Shown here piece after piece: positions 44,436 through 56,908 of a DNA stretch of 64,000 bases. The stretch comes from Plasmodium coatneyi (taxonomy: Eukaryota > Apicomplexa > Aconoidasida > Haemosporida > Plasmodiidae). Made by a program: the position numbers and the translations under genes. Each line of letters opens with the position of its first letter. Within the stretch, counting starts at the first letter, position 1. Under the pieces are notes generated by a model. The model ran no database searches and had not been told where the DNA came from. It saw only the letters and a list, made by a program, of their open reading frames with translations. The stretch covers positions 1,057,501 through 1,121,500 of the forward strand of contig NC_033560.1 in NCBI RefSeq assembly GCF_001680005.1, read 5' to 3'.

Positions 44436-47400
44436 ATGACGCCCATGTGCAGCAACAATCCATCCATAGATACTGCTGAGGAAAGTAAAAATGAAGAAAT
44501 GGACAGGGAGTATTACAGTTGTATAAAGAACTGTGCCAATGATTTGCAGAATTTGTCTTTAAATTTTTTTCCCGCAATAAATACGTACACGTGCATTCCC
44601 AAAATAAATGCCATAAATTCGATAACGTTTCACCCATGTATTTCGAGCGAAGATTATTTTAACAACACGTATTCGTTCAAGCCGTTGTTCACGCACCACT
44701 TCTTTAGTGATAGCGAGCAGGTGGGTCACACAAGGGGGAACATGCGTATGTATATATAAATATATGGGTTTATCTATGTGTGCCCATCCGTTATGTGCAC
44801 AGATTACTTCACTTCCTTGCTTCCCCCCCTTCAGGTCATCGGATTCGACAGTCTCAAAATAGACTTCTACTACACATGTGATAGTTACGATGTTTTTATG
44901 AAGCTAAGCGGGTCCATATGCGACCAGTATGAAAATTCAAACTACATCATGCTGATGCTTTTGCAAAGTTTGTACATTACGACCCCGTACCCAGGTGGGT
45001 TCATTGAAACGGAGGAGGAGTTTCTAAAAATTCTTAGAAGAAACGAAGGGGCAGAACAAAATGAACAACAGAGCATAGTGAATGAGAAGACTAAAACGAG
45101 CAGCGCCAACCAAGGTGCCGAACTAACTCAAGAAAAAATTTACAAACCTCCCGGGTTTATCATTTACGAAAAAAAACTCTGTGATGATATTTATTTGCAA
45201 ATAAGGAAGTGTGGGTTCTCTTCAGAATATTTTAAAATGGAAAGTATCAACTGTGTGGACGGGGAGGAGGATGAACTGGATGACGATTATGATGATGAGG
45301 AGGAGGACGTTGGGGGTGTCTATCAAAACGGCATTACAGACATGGTTCAAAATGAAGGTACTAACGGGGTGAAAAATGAGATCACGCTTCCTAATGGTCA
45401 ACCATGTAGTCTCCCCCCAAATGAAAAGAGTGAACAGAAAAAGGGGAACTTATCTAAGGAGATAAAGAGTGAAAATGAGACCAATACCAAAGGAGTAGAA
45501 ATTAACAACACGTCCTTACATCCCAATGGTAATCATAACATAAAGGAGGAATTTCCAAATGAGCCATGTGAGGATGAAAGGAAGGGTGAAGGGAACGGAG
45601 CTGACACGGCAAAATACATCACTAATGAAGATAACTGTGGCAGTAGCACTATGTCCAACGAATTGAACAAGGACGTGATCAGTAAGAAGAGCGATTCGAA
45701 GACTTCCTTTGTTGACTCCTGCATAGGAAGCAATGAGGAATCCATATCAAACAAGGAAATGATAAAAAAAGAAAAGGAGGAAAACGACCTCCCCCCAGGT
45801 GCTGAAATTGACGGCGCTGGTTCTGATAATGATGATTCGCTCATCGAATCGAAGAAGGCAAAAAATAACCTCACGAAATATGTTACCGAGAGGGACATGT
45901 CTAAACTTTACCGACACTACTTACGCATCGTGAGGGCCAAGAAGAGAAGAAGCCTCATTGCGAAGGCTGCCACCGTGAAGGAGAAGTCCTCCCCTAAGAA
46001 AAAGTCGCAGAAGAAAAACTCTTCGGCAGGGTCTGCACTGGAGGCAGGACAGACGAACGGGGGGAACGAACCGAATCAGCTAGGTGTAACTACCCAGTTG
46101 AGCGTGACAACCGAATCGGCAGCGCCTCTCGATCCGAGTTGTCCAAAGGGAACTTCACAAAAGGGAGAAATTTCGCCGAACCAGTCAGTGGCCCCAAAGA
46201 AGGGTGGTTCCCCAAACAAACCGGTAGAGCCGTCTGTGCAAAACCCACCTAATGAGAAAGAAACGAACAAAAGGAAGAAAAAAAACGTTAGAGAAGAACT
46301 CCCTGGGGAAAAGTACGACTACACAGTTAAGAACAACTTTGAGTTGCTCCACAGGAAGGTAGAGTGGTTCTATCACTGGTTCATAGAAAGCGCCTCTAAC
46401 ATTGAATACGACTACAGGTGGAGCGTCATACTACCATATATAGTGTTCAAGCATGATGAGGAAAAGAAGTTCACGGAAAATAAATTCATCGAGAATTTAA
46501 ACGTGCAGCTACTTAAGAACCGAAGCACTAATGTAAGCATACGTCCCAGTATAAAGTTGGACTCTATGTTACCTACCACAAGTATGGCAATGGATAATAA
46601 GGAAGAGTCCCTCCCCACGGGGATGGAAGTAGAGGATGGAAACAAGAAGAAACTCAAACGAGGAGCAACAGATGCAACGAAGGAAAGGAAGGATGTTAAG
46701 AAAAGGAAGAAAGGTCAGGGGGGAGAAGCAGAAGAGGGTGGTGTAGAAAACTCAGAGGAGCAGACAGATCAGTGTGACCAAAACCATCAACGTGTTGGAG
46801 AGTGTAAAAATGAACAATGGAATGATGAGCAAAAGGGGAAGGAGCAAGACGAAGTAATGGTGAAGAAGGAAGTTCAGGATGACAAGAAGAAGAAAAAGAA
46901 CACAAGGAGTAGTAGTAAAGAAGGAGAGAAAATTCAAGAAAATCACAACGGTGATAAAACGGATCCAATGTTTGACCCAAACGAGTATGTCCTTACCAGC
47001 GAGATCGTTATTAAGGCGATTGAAAATACACTGAACGATGTACGAAGTAAGGATGAAGAGGAATATTACTCATTCCACAAAAATTACGACGTCATTTATT
47101 TGTACTCCGATTTGGAGAAAGGCGGGGCAGAAGCATCGAATGGAGGAAGGGATGAACTGACCAAAGGGGTAGTAGAAAATGTACAACCAATAACCGACGT
47201 GAAGGCAGAAAAGAAGACAAAAGGGAAAAAGGGATTAGTCACAAGAGGGAGAAAAGGAATACAACTCAAGGAGGAAGAAATAGTGAAAAACGTTACAAAT
47301 GATCAAGACAGAGGGAAGAAAAATAATAAAAATAAGAATAAAAATACAGATAAAAACAAGGAAAAAAATACAGATAAAAATAAGGAAAAAAGTACAGATA

Positions 47401-48213
47401 CAAATGAGAAACAAAGTCTATACTATTTTTACCTCTTCGGATTGGCAACGACCTACACCTTTTTTACTTTCCAATTTGATCGAAACAGAATTTCCCAATT
47501 TTTAATTTTTCCACCGATGCAAAGCAAAGGATTGGGAATGAAAGTGCTGGAAAAAATTTACCACTTATCTATAGTCAATTCGAACGTGAAGGAAATTACT
47601 GTAGAGGATCCAGCCGTTTCATTCACCCAGCTGAGGGATATCATCACCATTAAGATGTGTATCGACTTGAGGATTCTGAACCCCACCATCCTCTACCCAA
47701 GTGATTATTTAAAAACAAAAAATATCGACAAGGAAGATGTCGAACTGGATAAAAAAAAGTTTATGAAGGTATGCAAGGAAACACATAAGCAGATTACTAG
47801 GATGATTGAAACATTGTTATTGGCGGGTGTTTTGCCACATCCTGCTCCTTGCTATGCCGATATTGGGGAAGATAAAGTCTCGGGCTTTAGGAAGAAGGAG
47901 AAGAAAAACGAAAGTCCGGTTTGCCTCAATTCGATGGAGCATTTCGAGTCATCCGATTTGTGCAAAGATGTTCGCATCAAAATTAAGAAACGCATTAAAA
48001 ATGACTACATCGGGAATTTGATTAATAAGAATATGAACTGCATGGCCAGCGACGTGTTCCAGGATTATGTAATGGGGAGAGTAGTTGGGGGAGCGGAGTG
48101 AACACCCTTGGGGTGGTCATCAACATTGCATTTTCCTATTTGCACACCAGGAGGGATACACACACATGAAAGAGCGAACCAGACAGCACAACCGATTATG
48201 TACACACTTTACC

Positions 48214-48244
<31 letters not shown>

Positions 48245-48536
48245 ATCTGTGCAGGTGAAGGAGGAGCTTTACAAACTTTGGAAAAAGCAGTGCAGGGTCT
48301 ACTACAGGTGAGTAGCGATGGATGGGGGAAACTGCCAATGGTGGAGCCACTGCTGTGTGGGGGGAATTTTCTCTAACACACTCCATACTCGTCGTTCCTG
48401 CGTGGGGACATTCCACCCTTGAACCACCAAATTGGAGTAGCACTTTCATTTGCTAAATTTTTTTTTTTTTTTTTTTTTTTTTCCCCTCGCAACACGCAGG
48501 ACGATTAAAAAATTGAGGTCCCTCTACCCACTGTAG
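44436..48536 (+). CDS. HAT1: histone acetyltransferase type B catalytic subunit (HAT1) with large inserts
   Basis: HAT1 acetylates newly made histone H4 before chromatin assembly. Proposed exons: 44436-44720, 44835-48080, 48255-48307 and 48500-48536, phases consistent, giving 1206 residues. The N-terminal HAT1 domain (ITFHPCISSEDYF, IGFDSLKIDFYYTCDSYDVFM, then PGGFI) and the catalytic part (RNRISQFLIFPPMQSKGLG near residue 990, ITVEDPAVSFTQLRD) are separated by several hundred residues of acidic/Lys-rich low complexity (about 45240-47400). Human HAT1 is about 420 residues, so the extra length is insertions. The last two tiny exons encode VKEELYKLWKKQCRVYYR and TIKKLRSLYPL. Each is preceded by a long poly(T) acceptor tract. 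Confidence 0.92.
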
Positions 48537-48884
48537 TGACACGTGCAATTGTGAAATGGAAATGCCCCATGTATAAAAAGGGTGAGGATGACGGGAAAAG
48601 CATCATGGGAGAATTTTTCATTCAGAAGTTCATTTTTGCCTGAGTGTTCTGGCCCATTTGGGTAATTTACCCCCCACACACACATACACACAAAAACTGT
48701 GGTGCTCATGGGGAGTGCAATGAAGTGGAGATAAATGCCCAACATACATTCATCAATTGGTGTGGACATTTAACGAGACGTATGCGAGGCGACGAAAAAA
48801 AAAAAAAAAAAAAAAAAAAAATAGCTAGTCGGTTTGGGCACATTTGTTGCAACATTCTTCACAAATGTGACAAAATGGCTAGCT

Positions 48885-48917
<33 letters not shown>

Positions 48918-49074
48918 AATGTGTCTTCTGCTTCATCACACACAGGTGAGGGAAGAGTTGCATAAACAATTATCTGCCTGGTGGAAGGAGGTGGCGGCCG
49001 ACCATGTTGCCCTCCTCCCAAGTATAGCAAATCGGTGGAAGCATGTAAACAAACATGCGGAAGGGAGCGTCCTG
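48537..49074. other. convergent intergenic region HAT1 / MAF1 with palindrome
   Basis: Contains the 122-nt palindrome at 48795-48916 and a second acceptor-like site followed by GTGAGGGAAGAGTTGCAT (48946) resembling the start of HAT1 exon 3. Otherwise no gene. Confidence 0.55.
48795..48916. repeat. A27/T30-armed palindrome (hairpin) between convergent genes
   Basis: A27 (48795-48821), then TAGCTAG, a loosely matched 10-nt stretch, CACATTTGT, a 13-nt loop, ACAAATGTG, a loose stretch, CTAGCTA and T30 (to 48916). The ordered inner matches show it is more than two opposed homopolymers. Confidence 0.85.
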
Positions 49075-49860
49075 CTAGCTTGATGAATTTTCCTCGTCAT
49101 ATGCATTTTGATTATTAATGGAGGGCTCATCTTGAATGCCTAAGAAGATATTGTTAAAGTCTTCATCATTTTGGTGTTTATATTTTGGCTTGGTAATGCA
49201 CGAAATGAACAGAATTCTTCTATTTTTTTTCGCAAAAAAAAAATAATTAAAACTGGAGATGCTTTCCTTGTCCACGTAGGGATCATTATCCGTGTCGTTC
49301 AAGTAGGTGTACACATCACAATGTTTAAAATCGATCAACTCTTTTAAAATCTTCCAAATCCTTTTGTTGAAACCCCGGTATATATTCTCAATGACGTAAA
49401 ATAAATTATAGTTAATATTATCTATCACTGTGTTCATATTTTTTATTTGCTTCAAATTGGATTTATTTAAAAACTTAAACTCATAATCTGGGAATACATA
49501 GTTTAATATGTTGATAACATTTGTGAGGATGTTTTTTTTTTCCTTGGTGTTTATGACTTCTGGTACTTTTTTCTTTATCGAAGTTTTGTGTGACCCACGT
49601 TTGCTGCTACAATCGGTGGTGTTGTTCGTGTCTGCTGATGTGCCAACGGAGGTGGGTGTTTGTACACTCGATGGTGTAACCTCCTTGCTGTTGTTGCCGT
49701 CCGCTGTGAGATTCGCACCTACACTGGCGCTGTAACTGTGGGGCGGTTGATCAATTTCTTCGAACAACTCAATTTTCGCTTCGATAAATCTGTCGTGTGC
49801 CTCAAGCCTCTCTAAAATTAAATTCACATCGTTCAGGTTAGCTATGTCTAGGTTGATCAT
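49075..49860 (-). CDS. MAF1: MAF1, repressor of RNA polymerase III transcription
   Basis: 261 residues, single exon, ATG at 49860. MAF1 binds and inhibits RNA polymerase III under stress, lowering tRNA and 5S rRNA synthesis. The N-terminal box (LNDVNLILERLEAHDRFIEAKIELF written here only in part: LERLEAHDRFIEAKIELF) and the C-terminal boxes (FPDYEFKFL, WKILKELIDF, CDVYTYLNDTDNDPY, SFNYFFFAKKNRRILFISC) are the conserved MAF1 segments. Between them is a Ser/Thr/Asn-rich stretch (residues about 40-95), the usual place for regulatory phosphorylation, with a basic KKK patch. Convergent with HAT1 and divergent from the prohibitin-like gene. Confidence 0.92.
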   Translation of the reverse strand: MINLDIANLNDVNLILERLEAHDRFIEAKIELFEEIDQPPHSYSASVGANLTADGNNSKEVTPSSVQTPTSVGTSADTNNTTDCSSKRGSHKTSIKKKVPEVINTKEKKNILTNVINILNYVFPDYEFKFLNKSNLKQIKNMNTVIDNINYNLFYVIENIYRGFNKRIWKILKELIDFKHCDVYTYLNDTDNDPYVDKESISSFNYFFFAKKNRRILFISCITKPKYKHQNDEDFNNIFLGIQDEPSINNQNAYDEENSSS

Positions 49861-52146
49861 TTTGTGGCGTGTGCGTATGCATGTGTATGTGTGTGTGGTC
49901 TCTGCTGGCTCGGTTCGACTGGTCCTCCTCCCTTTGTCTCAACTGATTTATGCTTATGTCTCCACTTCTAACTTTGCTTGTCTGTCTCGTGTAATGGTTC
50001 TGCCCCTTCCCTTGCCGTTACATTGTAACACGAATAGGAGGGAACTCGGAGCGGGCTTTCTTCTAAAGTTCGCGTAAATCTGCGTCGGTAGCGCAGGGGT
50101 GTGTGTGTGTGGTAACTCCGCAGAGAAGCGTGCAAATGGTTGGGGCTTAAAAAACGGGGGAGGAGAGAGAAGAGGCGGCGGGAATGGCAACAAGGTATCA
50201 GCAATGACGCAGCAATGACGCAACAATGAAGTGGAATTAACAAAATGACAAACGGGGAACTGCACGATGCAAATCAGCGTACGCCCCGCCCTCGTTACGT
50301 GGGGCAATTGAATTAATGCAGAGGGGCGAGCATATATATGTGATTATACACATACACATGTACATTTATATGCACAATGCTTTTTTGGCTTTTTATTTTT
50401 GCGTGCTCCCATCAGTACACTAGAACAAACGAACTCGTACAGTTGTGTGCTTCCCTTGATTGACGAGTGAAAACATAGCAGTCATTTTTTTTTTTTTTTC
50501 TTCGCTCCTTTCCCCATCTTACAATGAGAAAAAAAAGGCATGCAAGCCCACATGCATTTCACACGAGTGATATGCAATATACGCATGAACACCTCTCGCG
50601 GGAATAAAATTATTTTCTAAAAGGATCTAAAAATGGAGAGCCCCGGAAAAGAGTGAAAAAAGAAAAAAAGAAAAAGTTAAAACGTGAGATAAAATGTGGG
50701 ATACAATGCGAGATACAAGGCAGGATGAATGATGGCTAAGGTGGCCCTTGACATGCTCGCTAAAATAAAGACAATATGAGGAACGAGTTGCATTCGCGAA
50801 AAAAAAAAAAAAGGAGAGTAAAACTTTTTTGCCCTTCGTTTCATCGCTGAGCAAATCTAAATTGCTTACAGCGAATGCTTTTTTTTTTTTTTTCCTTTTT
50901 CTCCTCTGTATGAATGCATAATAGCAGTGAAGAGAAGAATGCATGCGCGAATTGCACACAATAGGCCTCCTGATCATGTGCGTGCAGCCCTATCAGATGG
51001 AAGGTTCCTGAACTGGGGGATGCCCACAAGGGGGAGAGCAAAAGAAATCGAAATGACGCACAAATGGGGATGCTGCGATGTGATAGTGCGTGCGGGGATA
51101 GTACGCTCCACCCCCATCCTCTTCGCGATTTAAAATGTGTACACTCCTACAAGGGGAATATAATTATCCCTACCTACGCTGACATGATTCCTCATCCTTT
51201 GTACCCCCTGAACAAATATGTCCACATTTTCTCATGTTTAAAAGGAAGAACTATAATTCAAGTGGTCGTCAGATCTTTTCTTTGAGGAAATGCTACCAAT
51301 GCAATTCTCCAATTACACCCCCACTGCAGTTGCATGTAGGAATTTAAAAAAAAAAAAAAAAAACCAGTTCTGTTCGTATATGAGGGCGGATTTTCCTTTG
51401 CGCAGTGTGTCACGAGGCCATTTTTACATCTTCCTTACCCGCTCAGTCTGCCTTTTTCCCCAAGCCACACTCCCCATGCTTATCGAATTTAATGTAAGTC
51501 CCCATCTATTTGAGAAAAAAAGAAACAAATTCGCTTCTTCTTAAATGGTTCCTAAATGCACGTGGTTACCTCCTACCCATGAGGGCCTTCCGTTCGACGG
51601 GACGAGGCCAACACCTCGAGGGGAAGAAAAAAGAACGCTTCCCCACTTGACACCGTCATACGGTGTGCAGGTAAAGGTGCGTATATATGTACCAACTTGC
51701 ATAGGAAAAAAAAAATACTCTAAAGGGCAACACGTGCAAGAGAGCGTACTTCGGAACAGTCGACTCCGATTGTAACTTTTTCCCTGTCGTCGCTTCCCTC
51801 CCATAAAACGGTAAAAAAAAATATTGATTGAACAAATGGCAACTGACAATTGAGCTAGCTATATTTTTTTTTTTTTTTTTTTTCTAAATTTTTACCTTGC
51901 CTGTTCATATTTTTTTTAAGTATTTTTTTTTTTATTTTACATTTGTTTGCCCCAAAACGGTGAGTCATAAAAAAAATGTCTTCGAAAATGTCCTCGAGGG
52001 AGAAGTCAAGATTGTGGTAACGCAGCCAAACAGAGGAGGTACCTCTCACTATGCCGCTCATCAAATGAGCACGTATAACCGCAGATGTACCATAGCATAA
52101 ACTGTGAGCTACACAAACGCTGAAGCGAAATGAGCCCCCCCGGGGG
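49861..52146. other. divergent promoter region, MAF1 / prohibitin-like
   Basis: 2.3 kb with several poly(A/T) tracts (50489-50500, 50880-50893, 51343-51362, 51865-51884). No gene recognised. Confidence 0.5.
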
Positions 52147-53088
52147 ATGCCCCACAGGACTGCGTCACCCCCAAAAGCCTCTGCAGCCAAAATGAAAGGG
52201 AATTTCCTCCTCTGCAAAAATTATGCAAAATGGTACAAACGAGGCAGTCATCAGATGGGCACAAAATGGTATGCACACAATGTAGCAGAGCTGGTGAATA
52301 CCAAAAAAAAGGCCGTAGAGAAGAACAAACACTTTTCCACAGGTCATACAAAAGATGGAATTAATAAATACGTAAGTGAAGCCCCAACACGAGTCAGCGT
52401 CCTAAATGCAGATTTGTCCCAAAAGGTTAGTCATCACAATTATGATGATGATGGTGATATCGCTTTGACGCGCAATGCGGAAGGGCCTGTTTACGAAAAC
52501 GAGAGGAATCCACATGACCAAATAAAATTATGGTGTGCAAAAAGTCTCAAACTGTTAAGCATGTGCGTAATAACCTCCTTATTCTTCTATTGCACATTTA
52601 AGAAAGTGCCAGAGGGGTATATCTGTTTAGTGCAAAACAAAAATGACGACACAGTATTGCCATACATTTATGACGATCTGATGACGTTTTTTTTTAATCC
52701 GTTGAAATATAAAGTTCGTATAATCAGAGTCATTCCAATTCAGAAGAAGTTTACACGTGTGTACGAAACGTTGGATAAAAAAAAAGTCCGCGTAAAATTA
52801 CAAGTCAAAATGAAACCAAAAATTCCGTTTATTATCGAAATTTTTAGTTCCTTTGGGGATAATTATAGCACGAATTATATTGAAAAGGAAATGAACTTGG
52901 ACATTATGAATGTTGTGAAGAATTATGACTTGGATACTTTAGTAGAGGAAAATAAAGAGACGAATGGTATGCCACACGCTACAGTGGATGACGCAGTTGA
53001 TCAAATTATGGACAGGTTTTACGACTGCTCCGTTTTTCACAAAATAATTCTTCTGGACGTCTCCATCCTGTTTGAACGGGTAGAATAA
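52147..53088 (+). CDS. prohibitin-like (SPFH-type) membrane protein
   Basis: 313 residues from ATG 52147, or 298 from the second ATG at 52192. A basic N-terminus rich in Lys/His suggests a mitochondrial presequence. One membrane segment (LSMCVITSLFFYCTF, residues about 137-151) is followed directly by VPEGYICLVQNK and an SPFH-like beta-rich domain (VRIIRVIPIQKKFTRVYETLDKKKVRVKLQVKMKP), then short helices ending LLDVSILFERVE. Prohibitins form ring scaffolds in the inner mitochondrial membrane. The sequence is divergent from PHB1/PHB2 and fits a Plasmodium prohibitin-like paralogue; its neighbours MAF1 and SAR1 agree with that from remembered gene order. Which ATG is used is undecided. Confidence 0.72.
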   Translation: MPHRTASPPKASAAKMKGNFLLCKNYAKWYKRGSHQMGTKWYAHNVAELVNTKKKAVEKNKHFSTGHTKDGINKYVSEAPTRVSVLNADLSQKVSHHNYDDDGDIALTRNAEGPVYENERNPHDQIKLWCAKSLKLLSMCVITSLFFYCTFKKVPEGYICLVQNKNDDTVLPYIYDDLMTFFFNPLKYKVRIIRVIPIQKKFTRVYETLDKKKVRVKLQVKMKPKIPFIIEIFSSFGDNYSTNYIEKEMNLDIMNVVKNYDLDTLVEENKETNGMPHATVDDAVDQIMDRFYDCSVFHKIILLDVSILFERVE

Positions 53089-55849
53089 AGATAAAAGGTC
53101 ACCACGTTTAAAAAGCGCATGCGGGGGTACAACTCATTAAGGGCATCCACGACCACTCCAAATGTTGCCAAATTGGGCATAGCTAGCCAATGTGCAAATG
53201 TTCATGTGTGTGTGTGTTTTTTTTTTTTTTTTTTTTTTTTCCTATCATGCGGTGCAATTACGCGACGTCGGTTGAATTACGCCTGCCGTATTCATCGTGC
53301 TATCGTTACAACTGGTGAATTCTCCACTTGGTTCATATGATTCACCCACTTTACGAAATGCGCATTTTTGTCTAACTTCCCTCCCCCCCGGGCTGTTATG
53401 TAAAATTACAGCGGGGATTTGCTCAAACCGAATTGCAGTAAATCCATTTTATGATGATCCATTTTTTGACGATCCAATTTGAGCCTTGGCCAGCGCGTGT
53501 GCAACAGTATCGCAAAAGGGTCATCGAAAAAGGTTGCGCCCTTCTCTGAATGATGCCACGCGTTGGGAAACAAAAAAATAAAAAAAAAAAAAGAAAGAGT
53601 GACAACGTACTGGGAAAGCTTTAAAAGGAGTAAATTCTGCTTCCCAATGTTCCTAATTAAGATGAATTAAATTAAATTTATATTACACTGCGCCACGCAG
53701 CAGTAAATTCAAGCCTACGGGAACTTCCCTCGTGCCTGTTGGTTATTGTCGTCCATTTTCCACTTTCACCTGAACCGTTCAGGCAAAACAAGATTTATGC
53801 GCAGCGACGGGGTAACTTCGTCGTTTCGCAAAATTATCAAATCGTTATGTAGGTAATCTCCGTTTTGACCCCTCATTACGCACTCGTATTGTTACTTCGT
53901 CGAACTTCTAAAAGCAGTGGGCCGCAAATCACCCCCTGCTGCTGCAACTTCTGATGAGCATTGTCACAATAGGGGAAGTTATTCGATTTCCAACATCTGC
54001 AGATGGAAATTTTTTTGGATTTTTTTTGCGGAGGGTACACTTTCTCGATGTGCACAGCCTTTAAGTTTCGCATGTTTAAAATGTCTCCTTTCTTTCTAAA
54101 AGCGTTAACTGGCTTTTCCTTTAGTAATAAGTTCCCCATCGTTCTTTGAGTTCGGCACAAGACGGTGCGCTTCTTTCCCGTTCTTCACGCTTCGTAATGA
54201 TGATTTGGATAACTGTTTCGTCACTGCTACGGGTTGCTACATGCCGAAGGGGTTAAAATGGACAGTCACGTGCGTCATTACAACTGCGGTGTCATGTTTA
54301 TATGCTGCTTAAAGCGGGGACTTTGGGGCGGACAACAAACATACATTAATATTTTTTGATTTTTCACATACGTCACACCCTTTCTTTTGTCATTCCTCCG
54401 ATGCGGCAAATGTCTTTTTTTTTTCTGCTACGGAGGGAAAATAAATATATGAAGCCGTGCACACAAGTTCCCAATTTCCACAATTGGGGGGTTCCCTTAA
54501 GGTGCATACGGAATGGCCTCTACGAGGTGTTTTATTTTTTTCGCGTTACACAAATGCAAGGAGCATTTAACGACGGGGGGAAGAGAATTCCTTTATACTT
54601 TTTAAATGCAACAAAGTGGGAAGAAATATGTGCACATGTGGATACACGCAGGCGTATGATTAGCTGTAAATTCGCGTAAAAAGGAAGTACACATGTGCAA
54701 TCGTCATGTAAGGGAAGCGGACAGACGGAGAAAAAAATGTGCTGGGGGGACCTGGTCAGGAGATACAGGCTGTTTTTTGTTCTCTGCCTTTTTCCTTTTT
54801 TCCGAATGGCAAATTAGCAAGCTAGTAATTGTACGCGGCGAAGGCGACAATTTGAGAGAAACAAAAAAAAAAAAAAAAAGTTTCACACAAATGGCGGCGT
54901 TTGCTTTTCAACCCATTTGGTATGCATAATTAACGCGAGAGTTTCGCGCAAATGTTTTTTTTTTTTTTTTTTTCCCCTCCTAAAGGAAAAATAACTTGGC
55001 AAATATTTGCTTTCCGTTTAAAAATGTGAAAAATAGGTAGAAAAAAAAAAGTGAGCGGCGTTCGCAAGAGTATAACAGGTTAAACGTGGGCGTATGTACA
55101 TACGGTACGCATGGATAACGTAGCAGTATATGCATACTTAATGCGCGTGGATAATCAGTACGCACATGCGAACGGGCACATTTTCACGCAGCATACGCAG
55201 TACATACTTAACACTTCCATACATACAATACGTACTTTATTACATACCCGCTACGCTGCAACACCCCATGCGAGCACTTCGTAATAATAAAAGGTGAGAG
55301 GCGAACTGCGATGGAGAATCAGTGACCAACGCATTAGCAAGGGTATGCAAGCTGGTCCGATGTGGACTTCTAACTTCGCCTTTGACATGGTTAACATGTA
55401 ACCCTTTAGGAAATGTAAAGTTGAAAATTTTGCCTCATTTTTTTGCCCTCTTTTTTGACCCTCTCTTTTTTGCCTCTTCTTTTGCCCCTTTTTTCCCCCT
55501 CATTTTTTGCCCTTTTTTTTTCCCCTCTATTTTTGCATTTTTTTTTAACCTTTTCAATTTCGATGAATAGTTTCCCCGACCAGTATAACATGGAAATAAC
55601 AAAAAAAAAAAAAAAAAAAGTTTTGCTTCAGTGATGTGACAAAATAAAGTTTTTGTTTCTTTTTTTCCTTTTTTTTTGTTTTTTTGTTCATGTACTAGGA
55701 GTGTATGCATATAGCATATACATATAGATTTTTACATTTTTTTTAAGTGACAATAAATACATGTTGTAAGATAAGGATAGGGGAAAAAAAAAAAATCAAC
55801 ATAACAGACGAAAAGAGGAATATAACCTTTTTCATGAGAATAATTAAAA
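53089..55849. other. long intergenic region upstream of SAR1
   Basis: 2.8 kb without a recognisable gene. Poly(T) at 53217-53240 and 54955-54974, poly(A) at 54863-54878 and 55600-55619, and pyrimidine-rich TTTTTGCCC repeats at 55438-55530. It likely contains the SAR1 promoter and 5' UTR. Confidence 0.5.
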
Positions 55850-56908
55850 ATGTTCATCATAAATTGGTGAGTCAAGGAGTGAGCGTAAAAGCATATGAGG
55901 AGATGGAGTGGAAAACATGTTCCTCCCCTTGTTCGTTCTATTGAATGTTTGCGCGTTTGGCAGCATGAACATTTGTTGCTTCTTCTAATATGCTTCTTCT
56001 CATCCGCCCCGTCTCATACCTTTGCACATCTCCCTTTTGAACCCCCCCCTCTACCCCTTCAGGTTTAGGGACATCCTGGCACATTTGGGCCTATCACAGA
56101 AGAGTGCAAGGATATTATTTCTAGGTAACACCACTACATGCGTGAGGGCGTGTGCGTATACGCACATACACACCTATGTTACACCTGTGCATGCTTAACA
56201 CAAACGGTGAAGTGCCCATCGTTGTGCAGATTTGAGTAGCGAAAATGAATGCTAAATGATGAGTAAAATGAAAGTGGAGTGGTTAAACGGGCGCGCGTTT
56301 CTCGACGTGGCGTTCCCCGTGGGTTGAATGGAACCCGTGCGTAAGTTCACCTCTGAGCGTCCACTTCTCTACGTGCACTTCTGAGTCACCTCCTTTCTAC
56401 CCCTCATGCAGGCCTGGACAACGCCGGGAAGACTACCCTCCTGCACATGCTAAAAGACGATCGGGTGGCCCAACACGTACCCACGTTGCACCCCCATTCA
56501 GAAGAACTAGTTGTGGGGAAAATAAAATTCAAAACATTTGACCTTGGAGGACATGAAACGGCCAGGAGAATCTGGAGAGATTATTTCGCTGCCGTAGACG
56601 CTGTCGTATTTATGATTGATACAACGGACAGGTCTAGATTTGATGAGGCAAGAGAGGAGTTAAGGCACCTCCTCGAAACGGAAGAATTAAGTAACGTTCC
56701 TTTTGTTGTTTTAGGAAATAAAATCGACAAGCCTGATGCAGCTAGCGAAGATGAATTAAGACAACATTTAAATTTATTCTCCAATTTGACTGTGCATAAC
56801 ATGAAGGGAAATTCAGGTGTGAGGCCAGTTGAGCTCTTCATGTGTAGTGTCATAAGAAGGATGGGTTACGCTGCGGCCTTTAAATGGATATCGCAATTTT
56901 TAACGTGA
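55850..56908 (+). CDS. SAR1: SAR1 small GTPase
   Basis: SAR1 starts COPII coat assembly at the endoplasmic reticulum exit sites. Proposed exons: 55850-55866 (17 nt, MFIINW), 56063-56124 and 56412-56908, phases consistent, giving 191 residues, the normal SAR1 length. The N-terminus (FIINWFRDILAHLGL) is the membrane-inserting amphipathic helix. Nucleotide-binding motifs are present: GLDNAGKT (P-loop), effector segment PTLHPHSEEL, DLGGHE (G3), NKID (G4) and CSVIRR (G5 region). The tiny first exon begins the protein with the ATG just before GTGAGT. The frame opening within exon 3 alone would miss the P-loop. Confidence 0.95.

Noticed and set aside
53089..55849. A missed gene in the 2.8 kb before SAR1
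   Set aside because: No frame longer than about 107 codons, no recognisable motif, and tRNA-like cloverleafs were not evident by eye; an ncRNA cannot be excluded.
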